A stretch of 64,000 nucleotides of DNA from Pseudomonas syringae (GCF_021606685.1 NZ_WKCB01000001.1:62001-126000), one strand, 5' to 3'; counted from the stretch's first letter, positions 30,183 through 38,368 are shown. The notes: generated from the sequence alone by a model not told the origin. Made by a program: numbers and translations.

Positions 30183-30896
30183 TTAGATGGAGCGCTGGTT
30201 GACGCGTTTGGAAAGCTCTTCGGCGGACTCTTTACGCTCGGAGTACCGATCAACCAAATAATCCTGGCGATCCCGCAACAGCAGGGTGAACTTCATCAGC
30301 TCTTCCATCACGTCCACGAGACGGTCGTAGTACGAAGACGGCTTCATACGACCTGTCTCGTCGAACTCGGTAAATGCCTTGGCCACCGAAGATTGGTTTG
30401 GGATGGTGAACATCCGCATCCATCGACCCAGTACGCGCAGCTGATTGACCACGTTGAAAGATTGCGAGCCGCCGCAGACCTGCATCACAGCAAGGGTTTT
30501 GCCTTGCGTAGGTCGTACAGCGCCAATCGCCAGCGGAACCCAGTCAATTTGGGCTTTGAATACTGCACTCATGGAGCCGTGACGCTCAGGGGAGCACCAC
30601 ACCTGTCCCTCAGACCATTGCATCAGCTCGCGCAGCTCAGCGACCTTGGGATGTGTATCGGGAGCGTCATCCGGAAGCGGCAGACCCGATGGGTCAAAGA
30701 TCTTGGTTTCAGCACCAAACTCATTCAGCAGGCGTGCCGCCTCTTGCGTGACTAACCGGCTGAATGAGCGTTCTCGCGTTGATCCGTACAGCAGAAGAAT
30801 GCGAGGTTTATGGAGCGAAGGAGTACGAGGCGACAGTTGCTCCAGCGAAGGAATGTCGATCAGGTCGGCGTGTACGTTCGGCAATGTGTCTTGCAT
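30183..30896 (-). CDS. arsH: ArsH NADPH-dependent FMN oxidoreductase
   Basis: The 237-residue product has the FMN-binding loop [11 protein letters not shown] near residue 38, [18 protein letters not shown] near 102 and [15 protein letters not shown] near 140, all typical of ArsH. ArsH oxidises toxic trivalent organoarsenicals such as methylarsenite to pentavalent forms. It sits between a phosphatase-type arsC and a glutaredoxin-type arsC. Confidence 0.95.
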   Translation of the reverse strand: MQDTLPNVHADLIDIPSLEQLSPRTPSLHKPRILLLYGSTRERSFSRLVTQEAARLLNEFGAETKIFDPSGLPLPDDAPDTHPKVAELRELMQWSEGQVWCSPERHGSMSAVFKAQIDWVPLAIGAVRPTQGKTLAVMQVCGGSQSFNVVNQLRVLGRWMRMFTIPNQSSVAKAFTEFDETGRMKPSSYYDRLVDVMEELMKFTLLLRDRQDYLVDRYSERKESAEELSKRVNQRSI

Positions 30897-30943
30897 ATAA
30901 ACTCCTACGGCGGCGCCTGGTTGGGTGCCGCCTCGGTAGATCT

Positions 30944-31414
30944 TTAAAGCGAACCGATGCGGTTCAGTTCAGCTTTCAACTGTTCAGCGCTGATGGTCTT
31001 CAGTGGCAGCGCAAGAAATGCGCTCACGCGCTCGTGAATTTTGGCGAGTGTGGTTTCAAAAGCTGCGGTGATCTCGGCTTCCGAACCGCTAGCGTCAGAC
31101 GGGTCGGCCAGACCCCAATGCGCCTTCAAAGCTGGCCCAAAGAAGATTGGGCATGCCTCACCCGCTGCCCGGTCACAGACAGTGATCACGATGTCTGGCG
31201 GTGAGCCTTCAAAAGCATCCGAAGCCTTGCTGCTCAAGCCCGCCGTGGAGATACCCGCCGCCTCCAGCGTTTGCAATGCCCGTTGATTCACCCGGCCACT
31301 GGGAAAGCTTCCTGAGCTGACGGCTTCTACACCCTCGGGCGCCAAGTGGTTGAAAAGCGCCTCGGACAGAATGCTGCGGCAGCTGTTGTGGGTGCACATG
31401 AACAAGACTTTCAT
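30944..31414 (-). CDS. arsC: Arsenate reductase, low-molecular-weight phosphatase type
   Basis: The 156-residue product begins [20 protein letters not shown], containing the Cx5R phosphatase loop. [13 protein letters not shown] and [12 protein letters not shown] match the second conserved cysteine region and the Asp loop. It reduces arsenate, usually with thioredoxin or mycothiol/glutathione as reductant. Its start is 16 bases past the arsB stop. Confidence 0.93.
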   Translation of the reverse strand: MKVLFMCTHNSCRSILSEALFNHLAPEGVEAVSSGSFPSGRVNQRALQTLEAAGISTAGLSSKASDAFEGSPPDIVITVCDRAAGEACPIFFGPALKAHWGLADPSDASGSEAEITAAFETTLAKIHERVSAFLALPLKTISAEQLKAELNRIGSL

Positions 31415-31430
31415 CAGACGATTCCTTGAT

Positions 31431-32714
31431 TCAAAAACTGAGGCGCAGTGCCAGAGCGGACAATGTGGCGACGAGGATGGGCACGGTCAGCACGATCCCG
31501 GTCTTGAAGTAGTAACCCCAACTGATCGTTATATTTTTCCGGGCGAGCACGTGCAGCCACAACAGAGTTGCCAAGCTCCCAATTGGGGTGATCTTCGGGC
31601 CCAGGTCGCAGCCGATGAGGTTGGCGTAAACCATCGCTTGCTGGACAACACCATCGACTTCGGCGGCATGAATGGATAAGGCGCCTACCAGAACGGTGGG
31701 CATGTTGTTCATGATCGAAGACAGCAACGCTGTCAGCAGCCCTGTACCAAGGGACGCGCCCCAAACGCCATAACCGGCGAACACGTTCAGGATCTGCGCG
31801 ATGTGGTCGGTCAGGCCGGCGTTCTTCAGGCCATAAACAACCAGGTACATACCCAAAGAAAAAATCACCACCTGCCATGGCGCCTCTTTGAGCACCTTGC
31901 TTGTGTTGATGGCGTGACCACGAGCCGCGATGACGTAAAGAATGAATGCACAGACCGCTGCAATGGCGCTGATTGGCACCCCCAATGGCTCAATGACAAA
32001 GAAGCCGATCAGCAGTAGTGCCAGCACCCACCAACCGGCTACAAAAGTGGCCCGGTCGTGGATCGCCTCGTCCGGATTGTCCAGTTGGTTGAGGTCATAG
32101 GTCTTTGGTAGATCTTTGCGGAAAAACCACAGCAGCATGGCTAATGTCGCCGCCACGCTGACGATGTTTACCGGCACCATGATCGAAGCATATTCGTTGA
32201 AGCCGATATCGAAGTAGTCGGCAGAAACGATGTTTACCAGGTTGGAAACCACCAGCGGTAAGCTCGCCGTATCAGCGATAAAACCGGCTGCCATGACGAA
32301 TGCCAACGTAGCCGCAGGAGAAAAACGCAACGCCAGCAACATCGCGATCACAATGGGTGTGAGGATCAATGCTGCTCCGTCATTGGCGAACAGGGCCGAC
32401 ACCGCTGCGCCCAACAGGACGATAAATGCGAACAGCTTGCGCGTGCTCCCTCCTCCCCATCGGGCCACATGCAGCGCAGCCCACTTGAAAAAACCTGCCT
32501 CATCAAGCAGCAGACTAATGATGATGACCGCGATGAAAGTCCCAGTGGCATTCCAGACAATGCGCCAAACCTCTGGTATGTCGGCAAGGGTAACGACACC
32601 TGCCAGCAACGCCACGATGGCACCGAACATCGCACTCCAGCCAACCCCAAGCCCCTTGGGTTGCCAGATGACAAGGACGATGGTGGCGATAAAGATCAAT
32701 ACGGCAATCAGCAT
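31431..32714 (-). CDS. arsB: ArsB arsenite efflux transporter
   Basis: The 427-residue membrane protein has about 12 hydrophobic segments with the ArsB signatures [17 protein letters not shown] and [14 protein letters not shown] and the C-terminal [20 protein letters not shown]. It exports arsenite and antimonite, driven by proton motive force. No arsA ATPase gene is present, so it should work alone. It follows arsR by 24 bases. Confidence 0.96.
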   Translation of the reverse strand: MLIAVLIFIATIVLVIWQPKGLGVGWSAMFGAIVALLAGVVTLADIPEVWRIVWNATGTFIAVIIISLLLDEAGFFKWAALHVARWGGGSTRKLFAFIVLLGAAVSALFANDGAALILTPIVIAMLLALRFSPAATLAFVMAAGFIADTASLPLVVSNLVNIVSADYFDIGFNEYASIMVPVNIVSVAATLAMLLWFFRKDLPKTYDLNQLDNPDEAIHDRATFVAGWWVLALLLIGFFVIEPLGVPISAIAAVCAFILYVIAARGHAINTSKVLKEAPWQVVIFSLGMYLVVYGLKNAGLTDHIAQILNVFAGYGVWGASLGTGLLTALLSSIMNNMPTVLVGALSIHAAEVDGVVQQAMVYANLIGCDLGPKITPIGSLATLLWLHVLARKNITISWGYYFKTGIVLTVPILVATLSALALRLSF

Positions 32715-32738
32715 TTCATTAATCCGGTTAGGCGTGAC

Positions 32739-33095
32739 TCAGCTACACACGGTTTGGTTGATCGGACGGTCGTTCATGCCGCAGAGGCGCTTAGCCTCGG
32801 TTTCCAGCCATTGCTGATTGGCGTCTACCACTTCCTTCAAAACTGCAGTCACCCACGCGGGTAAATCAGGATTCAGGCGGTAATACACCCACTGGCCTTG
32901 GCGACGATCCAAAAGCAAACCGGCAGAGCGCAGCAGGGCCAGATGACGAGAAATCTTAGGCTGACTCAGGTCGAGTGCTGCCGTTAGCTCGCATACACAC
33001 AGCTCACCTTCACTCACGACAAGCAGCGAAATTTTTGCTCGGGTGTCATCCGCCAGGCACTTGAATAAGGTGGTGGGGTTCATGGGTTCTGTCAT
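32739..33095 (-). CDS. arsR: ArsR arsenite-responsive repressor
   Basis: The 118-residue winged-helix protein has the metalloid-binding motif ELCVCEL at about residue 31-37 and the recognition helix LSQPKISRHLALLRSAGL. Arsenite binding to the cysteines releases it from the operator. Its start overlaps the upstream arsC stop by 4 bases (ATGA). Having arsC ahead of arsR is unusual, because arsR commonly leads the operon. Confidence 0.95.
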   Translation of the reverse strand: MTEPMNPTTLFKCLADDTRAKISLLVVSEGELCVCELTAALDLSQPKISRHLALLRSAGLLLDRRQGQWVYYRLNPDLPAWVTAVLKEVVDANQQWLETEAKRLCGMNDRPINQTVCS

Positions 33096-33514
33096 AGATC
33101 CTCCAGGTGTTTGGTCTTGACCAAAACGAAGAGCTTGATGCGCTCGTGGATGTCGTGGAGCGTATGGCGAAATGCGCCAGGATCATCGCTAGTTACTGGG
33201 TCAGGAAAATCCCAGGCAATGACTTCACCTGCACTGGGCATTGGTAGGCACTCGCTTGCGGATTTATCACAAAGAGTGATTACGTAATCGAATCGATCAG
33301 CTTGAAACTCGCTGAGGGACTTGCTGCGCAGGCCCGTTGCATCGACTCCAACTGCCTCCAATGCCTGAGTGGTGCGCGGATCAACCTCAGACGGTTCAGA
33401 TCCTGCACTGAAGGCCTCGAAGCGCGGGTCGGTGTGCCGCAGCAAAGCCTCTGCAAGCAGGGAGCGGGCTGAGTTGGCAACGCACACGAAAAGCACTTTG
33501 ATAGCAGGGCTCAT
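33092..33514 (-). CDS. arsC: Arsenate reductase, low-molecular-weight phosphatase type (first gene of the operon)
   Basis: The 140-residue product starts at ATG 33514 and has the Cx5R loop in VLFVCVANSARSLLAEALLR. VITLCDKSASECLP and WDFPDPVT contain the second cysteine and the catalytic aspartate. The open frame extends far upstream but homology begins at this ATG. The ribosome binding site is weak. It is only about 44% identical by eye to the other phosphatase-type ArsC, so the two are not a recent duplication. Confidence 0.9.
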   Translation of the reverse strand: MSPAIKVLFVCVANSARSLLAEALLRHTDPRFEAFSAGSEPSEVDPRTTQALEAVGVDATGLRSKSLSEFQADRFDYVITLCDKSASECLPMPSAGEVIAWDFPDPVTSDDPGAFRHTLHDIHERIKLFVLVKTKHLEDL

Positions 33515-33543
33515 GGTGGAACTCGATGCATATGGAAAATCGA

Positions 33544-33579
33544 ATATACGCTTTGGCGAATATTCGGTAAAGCGAATAT
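33544..33579. promoter_or_regulatory. Candidate ArsR operator in the divergent arsC/arsN2 promoter region
   Basis: A long imperfect dyad is centred between 33561 and 33562. It has a perfect core CGAATATTCG, matched outer arms CGCTTT/AAAGCG and flanking ATAT on both sides. It lies 30 bases upstream of arsC and 65 bases upstream of arsN2, placed to control both directions. Assignment to ArsR is by position. Confidence 0.65.
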
Positions 33580-33643
33580 GATGGCTGCTGCTTCGGCTTG
33601 AGCCGTGACAGTTCCTACAAAGCGGCACAAAGGAGATAAGGGG

Positions 33644-34108
33644 ATGGGCAAGGAGATGATGATCCAGGCAACGGAAATAGCCGGAGGGCAGTCGCAGCGC
33701 TTTCGCGATGCACTGAAATCTGCTGAACTTCCAGCAGACGATGTTGATCTTCCAGGCCGAACCTTTTTTGAGTTCACACTGGACAGTGAGACGGTCGCAT
33801 GGGGAGGATTCGAAACGCATGGTACGGACGGGTTGTTGCGTTCTCTGGTCGTAGTGTCGACATTCAGATCGAAGAGGGTCGGTGTCGCGGTGCTTCGGGT
33901 CATTGAAGCGAAAGCCGCCGAGCAGGGAATCGCTCGATTTCATTTGCTGACAACAACTGCTTCAGGCTTTTTTGAACAACAGGGCTATGCAGTAAATCAA
34001 CGAGATTCTGCGCCGCCTCTGATTTCTCAGACGGAGCAGTTCAGGGGGCTTTGCCCTGGATCGGCTTGCTACATGTGCAAGGCCTTATCTGCGAATGCAC
34101 GAAAGTAG
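33644..34108 (+). CDS. arsN2: ArsN2-type GNAT acetyltransferase
   Basis: The ATG at 33644 has AAGGAG at good spacing; a GTG at 33605 is less likely. The 154-residue product is a compact GNAT with FFEFTLDSETVAWGGFE, RSLVVVSTFRSKRVGVAVL and TASGFFEQQGYA. These match the ArsN2 family linked to ars operons. The role is inferred as N-acetylation of an amino-bearing arsenical. It diverges from the ars operon behind a shared dyad. Confidence 0.82.
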   Translation: MGKEMMIQATEIAGGQSQRFRDALKSAELPADDVDLPGRTFFEFTLDSETVAWGGFETHGTDGLLRSLVVVSTFRSKRVGVAVLRVIEAKAAEQGIARFHLLTTTASGFFEQQGYAVNQRDSAPPLISQTEQFRGLCPGSACYMCKALSANARK

Positions 34109-34180
34109 CTGATCACCTTGATGATGGCTTTTAGCCTCGATGCCAGCTAGATTTGGAGCTTTCTACGATCAAGGAAGGAT

Positions 34181-34549
34181 ATGAAAAAGCTCATCGCAGT
34201 AATGGGGATCTGTGTCGCACTAGGCGGTTGCGCTACGTCCCACTACACCGCAGGACGAGACTTTCCGTCAGCCAGTGTAACGAGCATCACCAAAGGCAAA
34301 ACGACGACTACTGAGTTGAAGTCCCTGTTTGGTGAGCCCTACGCCAAGAGTGCTGTCAGCGAGACTGACGAAAAGTGGATCTACACCTACACCAATGGCT
34401 CAGCCCATGCCCAAAGCTACGTGGTCACCATGAAGGTGACGACTACGGGCACTCAGAAAACTCTCGACGTCTTGATCCGAAATGACGTGGTCATCAACTA
34501 CACGTTCAGCGAAGGCCCCGCTCCAGGCAGTACCACTGCGACGAACTAA
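34181..34549 (+). CDS. SmpA/BamE-like outer-membrane lipoprotein
   Basis: The 122-residue product has a lipoprotein signal peptide with lipobox LGGC (cleavage before Cys 17). The mature part contains ITKGKTTTTELKSLFGEPYA and ETDEKWIYTYTNG, the beta-alpha-beta pattern shared by SmpA/OmlA/BamE-type proteins. It is too unlike core BamE to be the assembly-machine subunit. AAGGA precedes the start. It ends 61 bases before the N-terminal piece of the inverted DUF3800 gene. Confidence 0.8.
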   Translation: MKKLIAVMGICVALGGCATSHYTAGRDFPSASVTSITKGKTTTTELKSLFGEPYAKSAVSETDEKWIYTYTNGSAHAQSYVVTMKVTTTGTQKTLDVLIRNDVVINYTFSEGPAPGSTTATN

Positions 34550-34674
34550 GTTCGCCACCTTGCCATTGGGCGACCCACCGCGCTCAGTACGCTGTTGATG
34601 GAGCAAGCTCATGGACAGAACATATGCCTTCGTGGATGAGTCCGGGAATTCCGACATTGATACGTCAACCCGCT

Positions 34675-34681
34675 CGCTAAA
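34675..34681. repeat. Left inverted repeat of the DUF3800 inversion
   Basis: CGCTAAA, inverted with respect to TTTAGCG at 35358-35364. Recombination within these seven bases accounts exactly for both in-frame junctions. Confidence 0.75.
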
Positions 34682-35357
34682 ACGGTCGGCCTGGCGGAGA
34701 GCCTCCTGGTGTACCTGGTAGTCAGCATATCCAGACTCATTCGTAGGCGGTGGCAGAAGAGACTGGTACTTGGATGGCCACTCAAGCATTCCAAGAGTCA
34801 GGCTGCGGAGGATTTTCTTGTAGGCAAGAACTGCTTCTTCCGAAGCTTTCTCTTCGTAGATCTGAGCGACTGAACCAGCGAAAAAATCTGCAACCTGAAC
34901 CAAAACGTTGTCCTTACTGGCCATCGTCTGGAAGGCATCCTTATCGCCAAATAGGTCGTCCACGAATCGTTCTGCAACGTAGCTTTTGAGGCTCTGATGA
35001 AATTCCTGGCCACCATGCTCGTCTACGATCATCTGGAGGTCAGGGTATGCGCGGAACAAACGTTCATAGAGCAACCCGTTCACGTATTTTATGAACGAGG
35101 TCTTGATACGGAGGCCGCCGTCTTTGTGAATTCTGGACTTATCAACGACGGTGAAATAGAGCTTGAATGGCAGCTCAGCTAGCTCGTTGAGGATTCGGGC
35201 ACGGCGATCTGAATTTTTGGGCTTCAGATTGCTGGATTTGATCTCACCTGTTTGAAAATGACGCATGCGGAGTGCTTCAGCTTGGGCATAAGCAACTTCC
35301 AGGTCTTTCTCTGCCACCAGAATGGAGCACACGATGAAAAAGCCCGAGCTTCCTCCC

Positions 35358-35364
35358 TTTAGCG
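35358..35364. repeat. Right inverted repeat of the DUF3800 inversion
   Basis: TTTAGCG, the inverted partner of 34675-34681. It lies between the minus-strand body and the plus-strand C-terminus of the DUF3800 gene. Confidence 0.75.
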
Positions 35365-35424
35365 CTGAACGTAGAGCCGATCACACTGCTGGCACTTACT
35401 GTTGCATCCCATGAAAAACGCTCA

Positions 35425-35661
35425 ATGCGCGAAGTTCTTCTGGCGTCGCTAGCTGAGGCTGAGGCGCTAGGGCTGGCAGATAGACCGCTTCCAACCGAAC
35501 CGAAAGCCATCAATCCGCCTCGAGAGTTGGAGGCTCAGAGGAAATGGTTGGCCGTGCAGGAGCTTAAGACGAAAGGGCTTAGCCAGAGTGAGGCAGCGAG
35601 ACAGCTAGGGCTGCCTGAATCTACATTGCGGCGGTTGTGGCATCGAACGCTTAAAGATTAA
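35425..35661 (+). CDS. Small helix-turn-helix protein downstream of DUF3800
   Basis: The 78-residue product ends with a clear helix-turn-helix, KGLSQSEAARQLGLPESTLR, preceded by a charged helix. Its ATG is 11 bases after the TGA that would end the restored DUF3800 frame, with no separate ribosome binding site. It may therefore depend on translation of the upstream gene and be lost in the present orientation. It could regulate the pair. No family name is assigned. Confidence 0.6.
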   Translation: MREVLLASLAEAEALGLADRPLPTEPKAINPPRELEAQRKWLAVQELKTKGLSQSEAARQLGLPESTLRRLWHRTLKD

Positions 35662-35970
35662 GGCTGGTGCGGTGAATGCATCAACTTGGGAAATTAGCTA
35701 ACTGAGAATCTTGCATTGTGGATCGGTACTCGCGTCAGCCTCCATCCAGAGACCACGCTTTCTGGCAATAGGATCGAGTTAGATCCAAAAGGGCCATCAA
35801 CGTCTGGATTTACTCAGAGACGTGGCGTGTCAGGCACCACGATTCTCCCCTATCAATGTTGAGATCTTGCCTGCCCTGTCCATTTTCTTGGAAAAAGATG
35901 GACAGCTGCTACCACCCTTAACTTATTGTTATTTATAGTTTTTTTATGTCAATTTTTGGGCCCTCTCACG
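35662..35970. other. Right-hand end of accessory DNA up to the pncB junction
   Basis: No gene is seen. It holds a perfect 8-bp inverted repeat (35876-35905) and an A+T-rich tract at about 35,915-35,957 just before the pncB fragment begins. Confidence 0.5.
35876..35905. repeat. Inverted repeat near the accessory/core junction
   Basis: CTGTCCAT and ATGGACAG are perfectly inverted around 14 bases. There is no T run after it, so it may be a recombinase or transposase site rather than a terminator. Confidence 0.4.
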
Positions 35971-36036
35971 GGTGTACATGTCGGTGTCGAGCAAGCCCTG
36001 GATCACCGGGGTTTCGTAGTCGTAGGCACTTTCCAT
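35946..36036 (-). pseudogene. pncB: pncB (nicotinate phosphoribosyltransferase) truncated after about 22 codons
   Basis: From the ATG at 36036, with a good AAGGAGA upstream, the frame reads MESAYDYETPVIQGLLDTDM then YT, which is the conserved N-terminus of Pseudomonas PncB. Homology ends at about 35,971 and the frame runs into foreign sequence and a stop at about 35,946. Intact PncB has around 400 residues. The gene starts 11 bases after the pncA stop, so this was a pncA-pncB operon now cut by the accessory DNA to the left. Confidence 0.8.
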
Positions 36037-36047
36037 GGTGTGTCTCC

Positions 36048-36695
36048 TTAACGCGTGGCCATCGCGGCCAGTTCTTCGCGGGTACTGCTGATGACAGCAC
36101 CGGCCTTGAGCAACTCATTCACGGCCTGCACGCTGCCTTCCTCGCTGATGCCGCGGCACGCCGGCAGGTGCAGGATCACTTCCAGGCCGGCCTTGAGCAG
36201 TTGCAACGCGGTGGTCTTAACGCAGTAGTCCAGCGCCAGGCCGCCGACGATCACGCGGGTCACGCCGTGGGTTTTCAGGTACTCGATCACACCGGTCGAG
36301 AGTTTGTCGTGCAGGTCGTGGTAGCAGGCGCCGTAGGGGTGCAGGTCGGGTTCGACGCCTTTCCAGATGAAGTGGTCGTAGTCATAAGGTGTGGGCAACT
36401 CGTCGAGCAACGTGAACCCCTCGGTGCCCGGCACGCAGTGGCTGACCCAGGTGACATCGGCGTGCGCCAGGCCGGTGGGTTGCAGCATGTCGCTGTGCTG
36501 CGCGACCACCCACGGCGCGTGCGGGGTGTGGGCATCCTTGCTGCCGATGCGGTGGCCGGCGAGGCTGGCCATGTAATTGAGTTCGCCACCGATCTGGTCG
36601 CCGCCAACCACCGGCAATTCGTTGGGGCACAGCGGCGTGAAGCTCTTCTGGGCGTCGACGTCGAATGAAGCAATGGCGGTTTTCGCGAGGGTCAT
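36048..36695 (-). CDS. pncA: Nicotinamidase PncA
   Basis: The 215-residue product has the isochorismatase-like fold of nicotinamidases: catalytic Asp in FDVDAQKSF, HCVPGTEG in the middle, and the nucleophilic cysteine in VGGLALDYCVKTTA. It converts nicotinamide to nicotinate, the substrate of PncB. The ATG at 36695 follows AGGAGA. It is divergent from nrtR with a shared operator region. Confidence 0.93.
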   Translation of the reverse strand: MTLAKTAIASFDVDAQKSFTPLCPNELPVVGGDQIGGELNYMASLAGHRIGSKDAHTPHAPWVVAQHSDMLQPTGLAHADVTWVSHCVPGTEGFTLLDELPTPYDYDHFIWKGVEPDLHPYGACYHDLHDKLSTGVIEYLKTHGVTRVIVGGLALDYCVKTTALQLLKAGLEVILHLPACRGISEEGSVQAVNELLKAGAVISSTREELAAMATR

Positions 36696-36727
36696 GGCGG
36701 TTCTCCTGTGGCCTGGAAACAAAAGTA

Positions 36728-36790
36728 CACGTCATGTACTTTCATAGCAAGAAACATTTAGTTATCTATGCTGATGCTCGTACATGACAT
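36728..36790. promoter_or_regulatory. Candidate NrtR operator region between pncA and nrtR
   Basis: GTCATGTAC (36731-36739) and its exact inverse GTACATGAC (36780-36788) flank the divergent promoters. NrtR proteins bind palindromic sites of this kind near NAD-salvage genes; the assignment is by position and symmetry. Confidence 0.65.
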
Positions 36791-36840
36791 AGCTGTTCGA
36801 TCCGTTAGACTGTGCCCCCTGCTGCTCAGAAGGACGCCAC

Positions 36841-37533
36841 ATGCCACTCAGCCCCTACCTCCACACCGTCGACCTGTGCGTGTTGTTTTACTGCCGCGCG
36901 CGCGGGGAACTGCAATTGCTGCTGAACAAACGCGAAGCCGAGCCGTTCGCCGGGCATTGGGCTTTACCGGGTGTGGTGGTCAATGGCGACGTGCAAGACC
37001 TGAGCCTCAAGGACGCCGTTGAGCGCCTGCGCGCCAGCGACAAGGTCGGCCTGCCCCTGGCCTGGAGCGAGCAAGTGGGCACAGTGGGGGATGCGTTTCG
37101 CGACCCACGGTGCTGGTCATCGTCCACGTATTACCTGGCGATCGTCGCGGATGAGGTGAGCCTGGGCGAGCATCAGGCTTGGTTTGCGCTGAAGGCGCTG
37201 GCAGATGGCAGTATCAAGTTGCCGTTCGACCACAACAGCATTGTGGCCGCGGTGCAGGAACGCCTGCTGTCCAAATCGCTGTACAGCAGTTTGCCGCTGT
37301 TGTTCCTGGGCGATGAATTCAGCGCGCCGGAAGCGACCACGATCTTTTCCCTGGTGCTGGAGCGGCCGGTGCTCAAGACCAGCATTCGCCAGCGGTTGTT
37401 GAAGCTGACTGAGGCGGGGTATTTGCGCGAGACCGGGCGCAAGAAGAACGGTGAAGGCGGCCGGCCCCAGGCGACGGTGCAGAACCTGAAGCCTGGAGCG
37501 GTGTATTTCTTTGATCGCAGTTTTGCCGAGTAG
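36841..37533 (+). CDS. nrtR: NrtR, Nudix-related transcriptional regulator of NAD metabolism
   Basis: The 230-residue product joins a Nudix-like N-terminal domain (LLLNKREAEPFAGHWALPG, with the Nudix box degenerate and so probably non-catalytic) to a C-terminal winged helix (TSIRQRLLKLTEAGYLRETG). NrtR senses ADP-ribose and represses NAD-salvage genes. Its partner pncA is divergent, whereas the downstream pncB has been truncated here. Confidence 0.9.
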   Translation: MPLSPYLHTVDLCVLFYCRARGELQLLLNKREAEPFAGHWALPGVVVNGDVQDLSLKDAVERLRASDKVGLPLAWSEQVGTVGDAFRDPRCWSSSTYYLAIVADEVSLGEHQAWFALKALADGSIKLPFDHNSIVAAVQERLLSKSLYSSLPLLFLGDEFSAPEATTIFSLVLERPVLKTSIRQRLLKLTEAGYLRETGRKKNGEGGRPQATVQNLKPGAVYFFDRSFAE

Positions 37534-37581
37534 CCCTTATTCCAGGAACAACAACGGTCAAATGTGGGAGGGGCGTACGGC

Positions 37582-38355
37582 TTAGTTCATCCAGTTGCCG
37601 CCATCGACGTTGTAGGTCTGCGCCACCACATAGTCCGCGTCTTTCGAAGCCAGAAAGATCGCCATCCCAGTCAAATCCTCCGCCGTTCCCATCCGCCCAT
37701 AGGGCACCTCGGCCCCTACCCGCTTCTTCTTCTCACCGGGCTGCAGCCCTTCGTGTTTGGCAAACAGCGCATCCACCCCATCCCAATGCTCGCCATCCAC
37801 CACGCCCGGCGCGATGGCATTCACGTTGATCCCCTGCTTGATCAGGTTCAACCCCGCCGATTGCGTCAGGCTGATCACCGCCGCCTTGGTCGCACAGTAG
37901 ATCGCCACCAGCGGCTCGCCCCGCCGCCCGGCCTGGCTGGCCATGTTGATGATCTTGCCGCCCTGGCCCTGGCTGATCATCTGCCGCGCCGCCGCCTGCA
38001 GGGTAAACAGCGTGCCGGCGACGTTGATCGAAAACAGCCGCTCATAGCTGTCGCGGGTGATGTCGACGATGGGCGCCAGGTCAAACAAAGCGGCATTGTT
38101 GATCAGGATATCGAGCTTGCCGGCCTGGGCGACCACCGCGGCAATCGCAGCGTCGATGGAGGCCTGGTCGGTGACGTCCATCTCCACCGCATAGGCCTGG
38201 GGGCCCAACTCGGCAGCGGTGGCCTGGGCCCGTTGCAGGTTGATATCGGCGATGGCAACGGTTGCGCCTTCAGCGATGTAGGCCTGGGCAAAGGCGCGAC
38301 CGATGCCGCGCGCCGATCCGGTGATCAGCGCGCTTTTACCTTCGAGTCGTTTCAT
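37582..38355 (-). CDS. Short-chain dehydrogenase, sorbitol/L-iditol dehydrogenase type
   Basis: The 257-residue SDR has the NAD-binding TGSARGIGRA, the NNAA motif and the catalytic YCATK. It matches the L-iditol/sorbitol 2-dehydrogenase branch that oxidises polyols to ketoses. AGGA precedes the ATG, 13 bases after the stop of the polyol-binding protein gene, so the two form one operon. In related species permease and ATPase genes usually lie between them; here they are absent. Confidence 0.87.
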   Translation of the reverse strand: MKRLEGKSALITGSARGIGRAFAQAYIAEGATVAIADINLQRAQATAAELGPQAYAVEMDVTDQASIDAAIAAVVAQAGKLDILINNAALFDLAPIVDITRDSYERLFSINVAGTLFTLQAAARQMISQGQGGKIINMASQAGRRGEPLVAIYCATKAAVISLTQSAGLNLIKQGINVNAIAPGVVDGEHWDGVDALFAKHEGLQPGEKKKRVGAEVPYGRMGTAEDLTGMAIFLASKDADYVVAQTYNVDGGNWMN

Positions 38356-38368
38356 GGGGAAGTCCTGT

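Larger units (their letters stand above)
34611..35414 (+). pseudogene. DUF3800 gene disrupted by an internal 676-bp inversion
   Basis: The N-terminus is on the plus strand at 34611-34681, after a GGAG ribosome binding site: MDRTYAFVDESGNSDIDTS, containing the DUF3800 motif VDESG. The body lies on the minus strand (open frame 34400-35332, with IVDEHGGQEF and VQVADFFAGSVAQIYE). The C-terminus is on the plus strand after 35363. Re-inverting 34682-35357 between CGCTAAA (34675-34681) and TTTAGCG (35358-35364) joins TSTRSLKGGSSGFFIV on one side and QADRFSAERRADHT on the other. This gives a single 267-codon gene ending in TGA at 35412-35414. As sequenced, the plus-strand frame stops at 34719. The function is unknown; some DUF3800 members sit in defence islands. 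Confidence 0.85.

Noticed and set aside
33092..33943. A 283-codon version of the first arsC
   Set aside because: Homology to arsenate reductases starts only at the ATG at 33514; the extension would cover the operator and the arsN2 gene.
34400..35332. Reading the minus-strand 310-codon frame as an intact DUF3800 gene
   Set aside because: It lacks the VDESG N-terminus, starts at a GTG inside the fold and its last 75 codons are antisense to the true N-terminus and the lipoprotein gene; the inversion explains it better.
36048..36735. Long plus-strand and alternative-frame open frames opposite pncA
   Set aside because: They are GC-skew shadows of pncA, whose motifs, ribosome binding site and operon position are clear.
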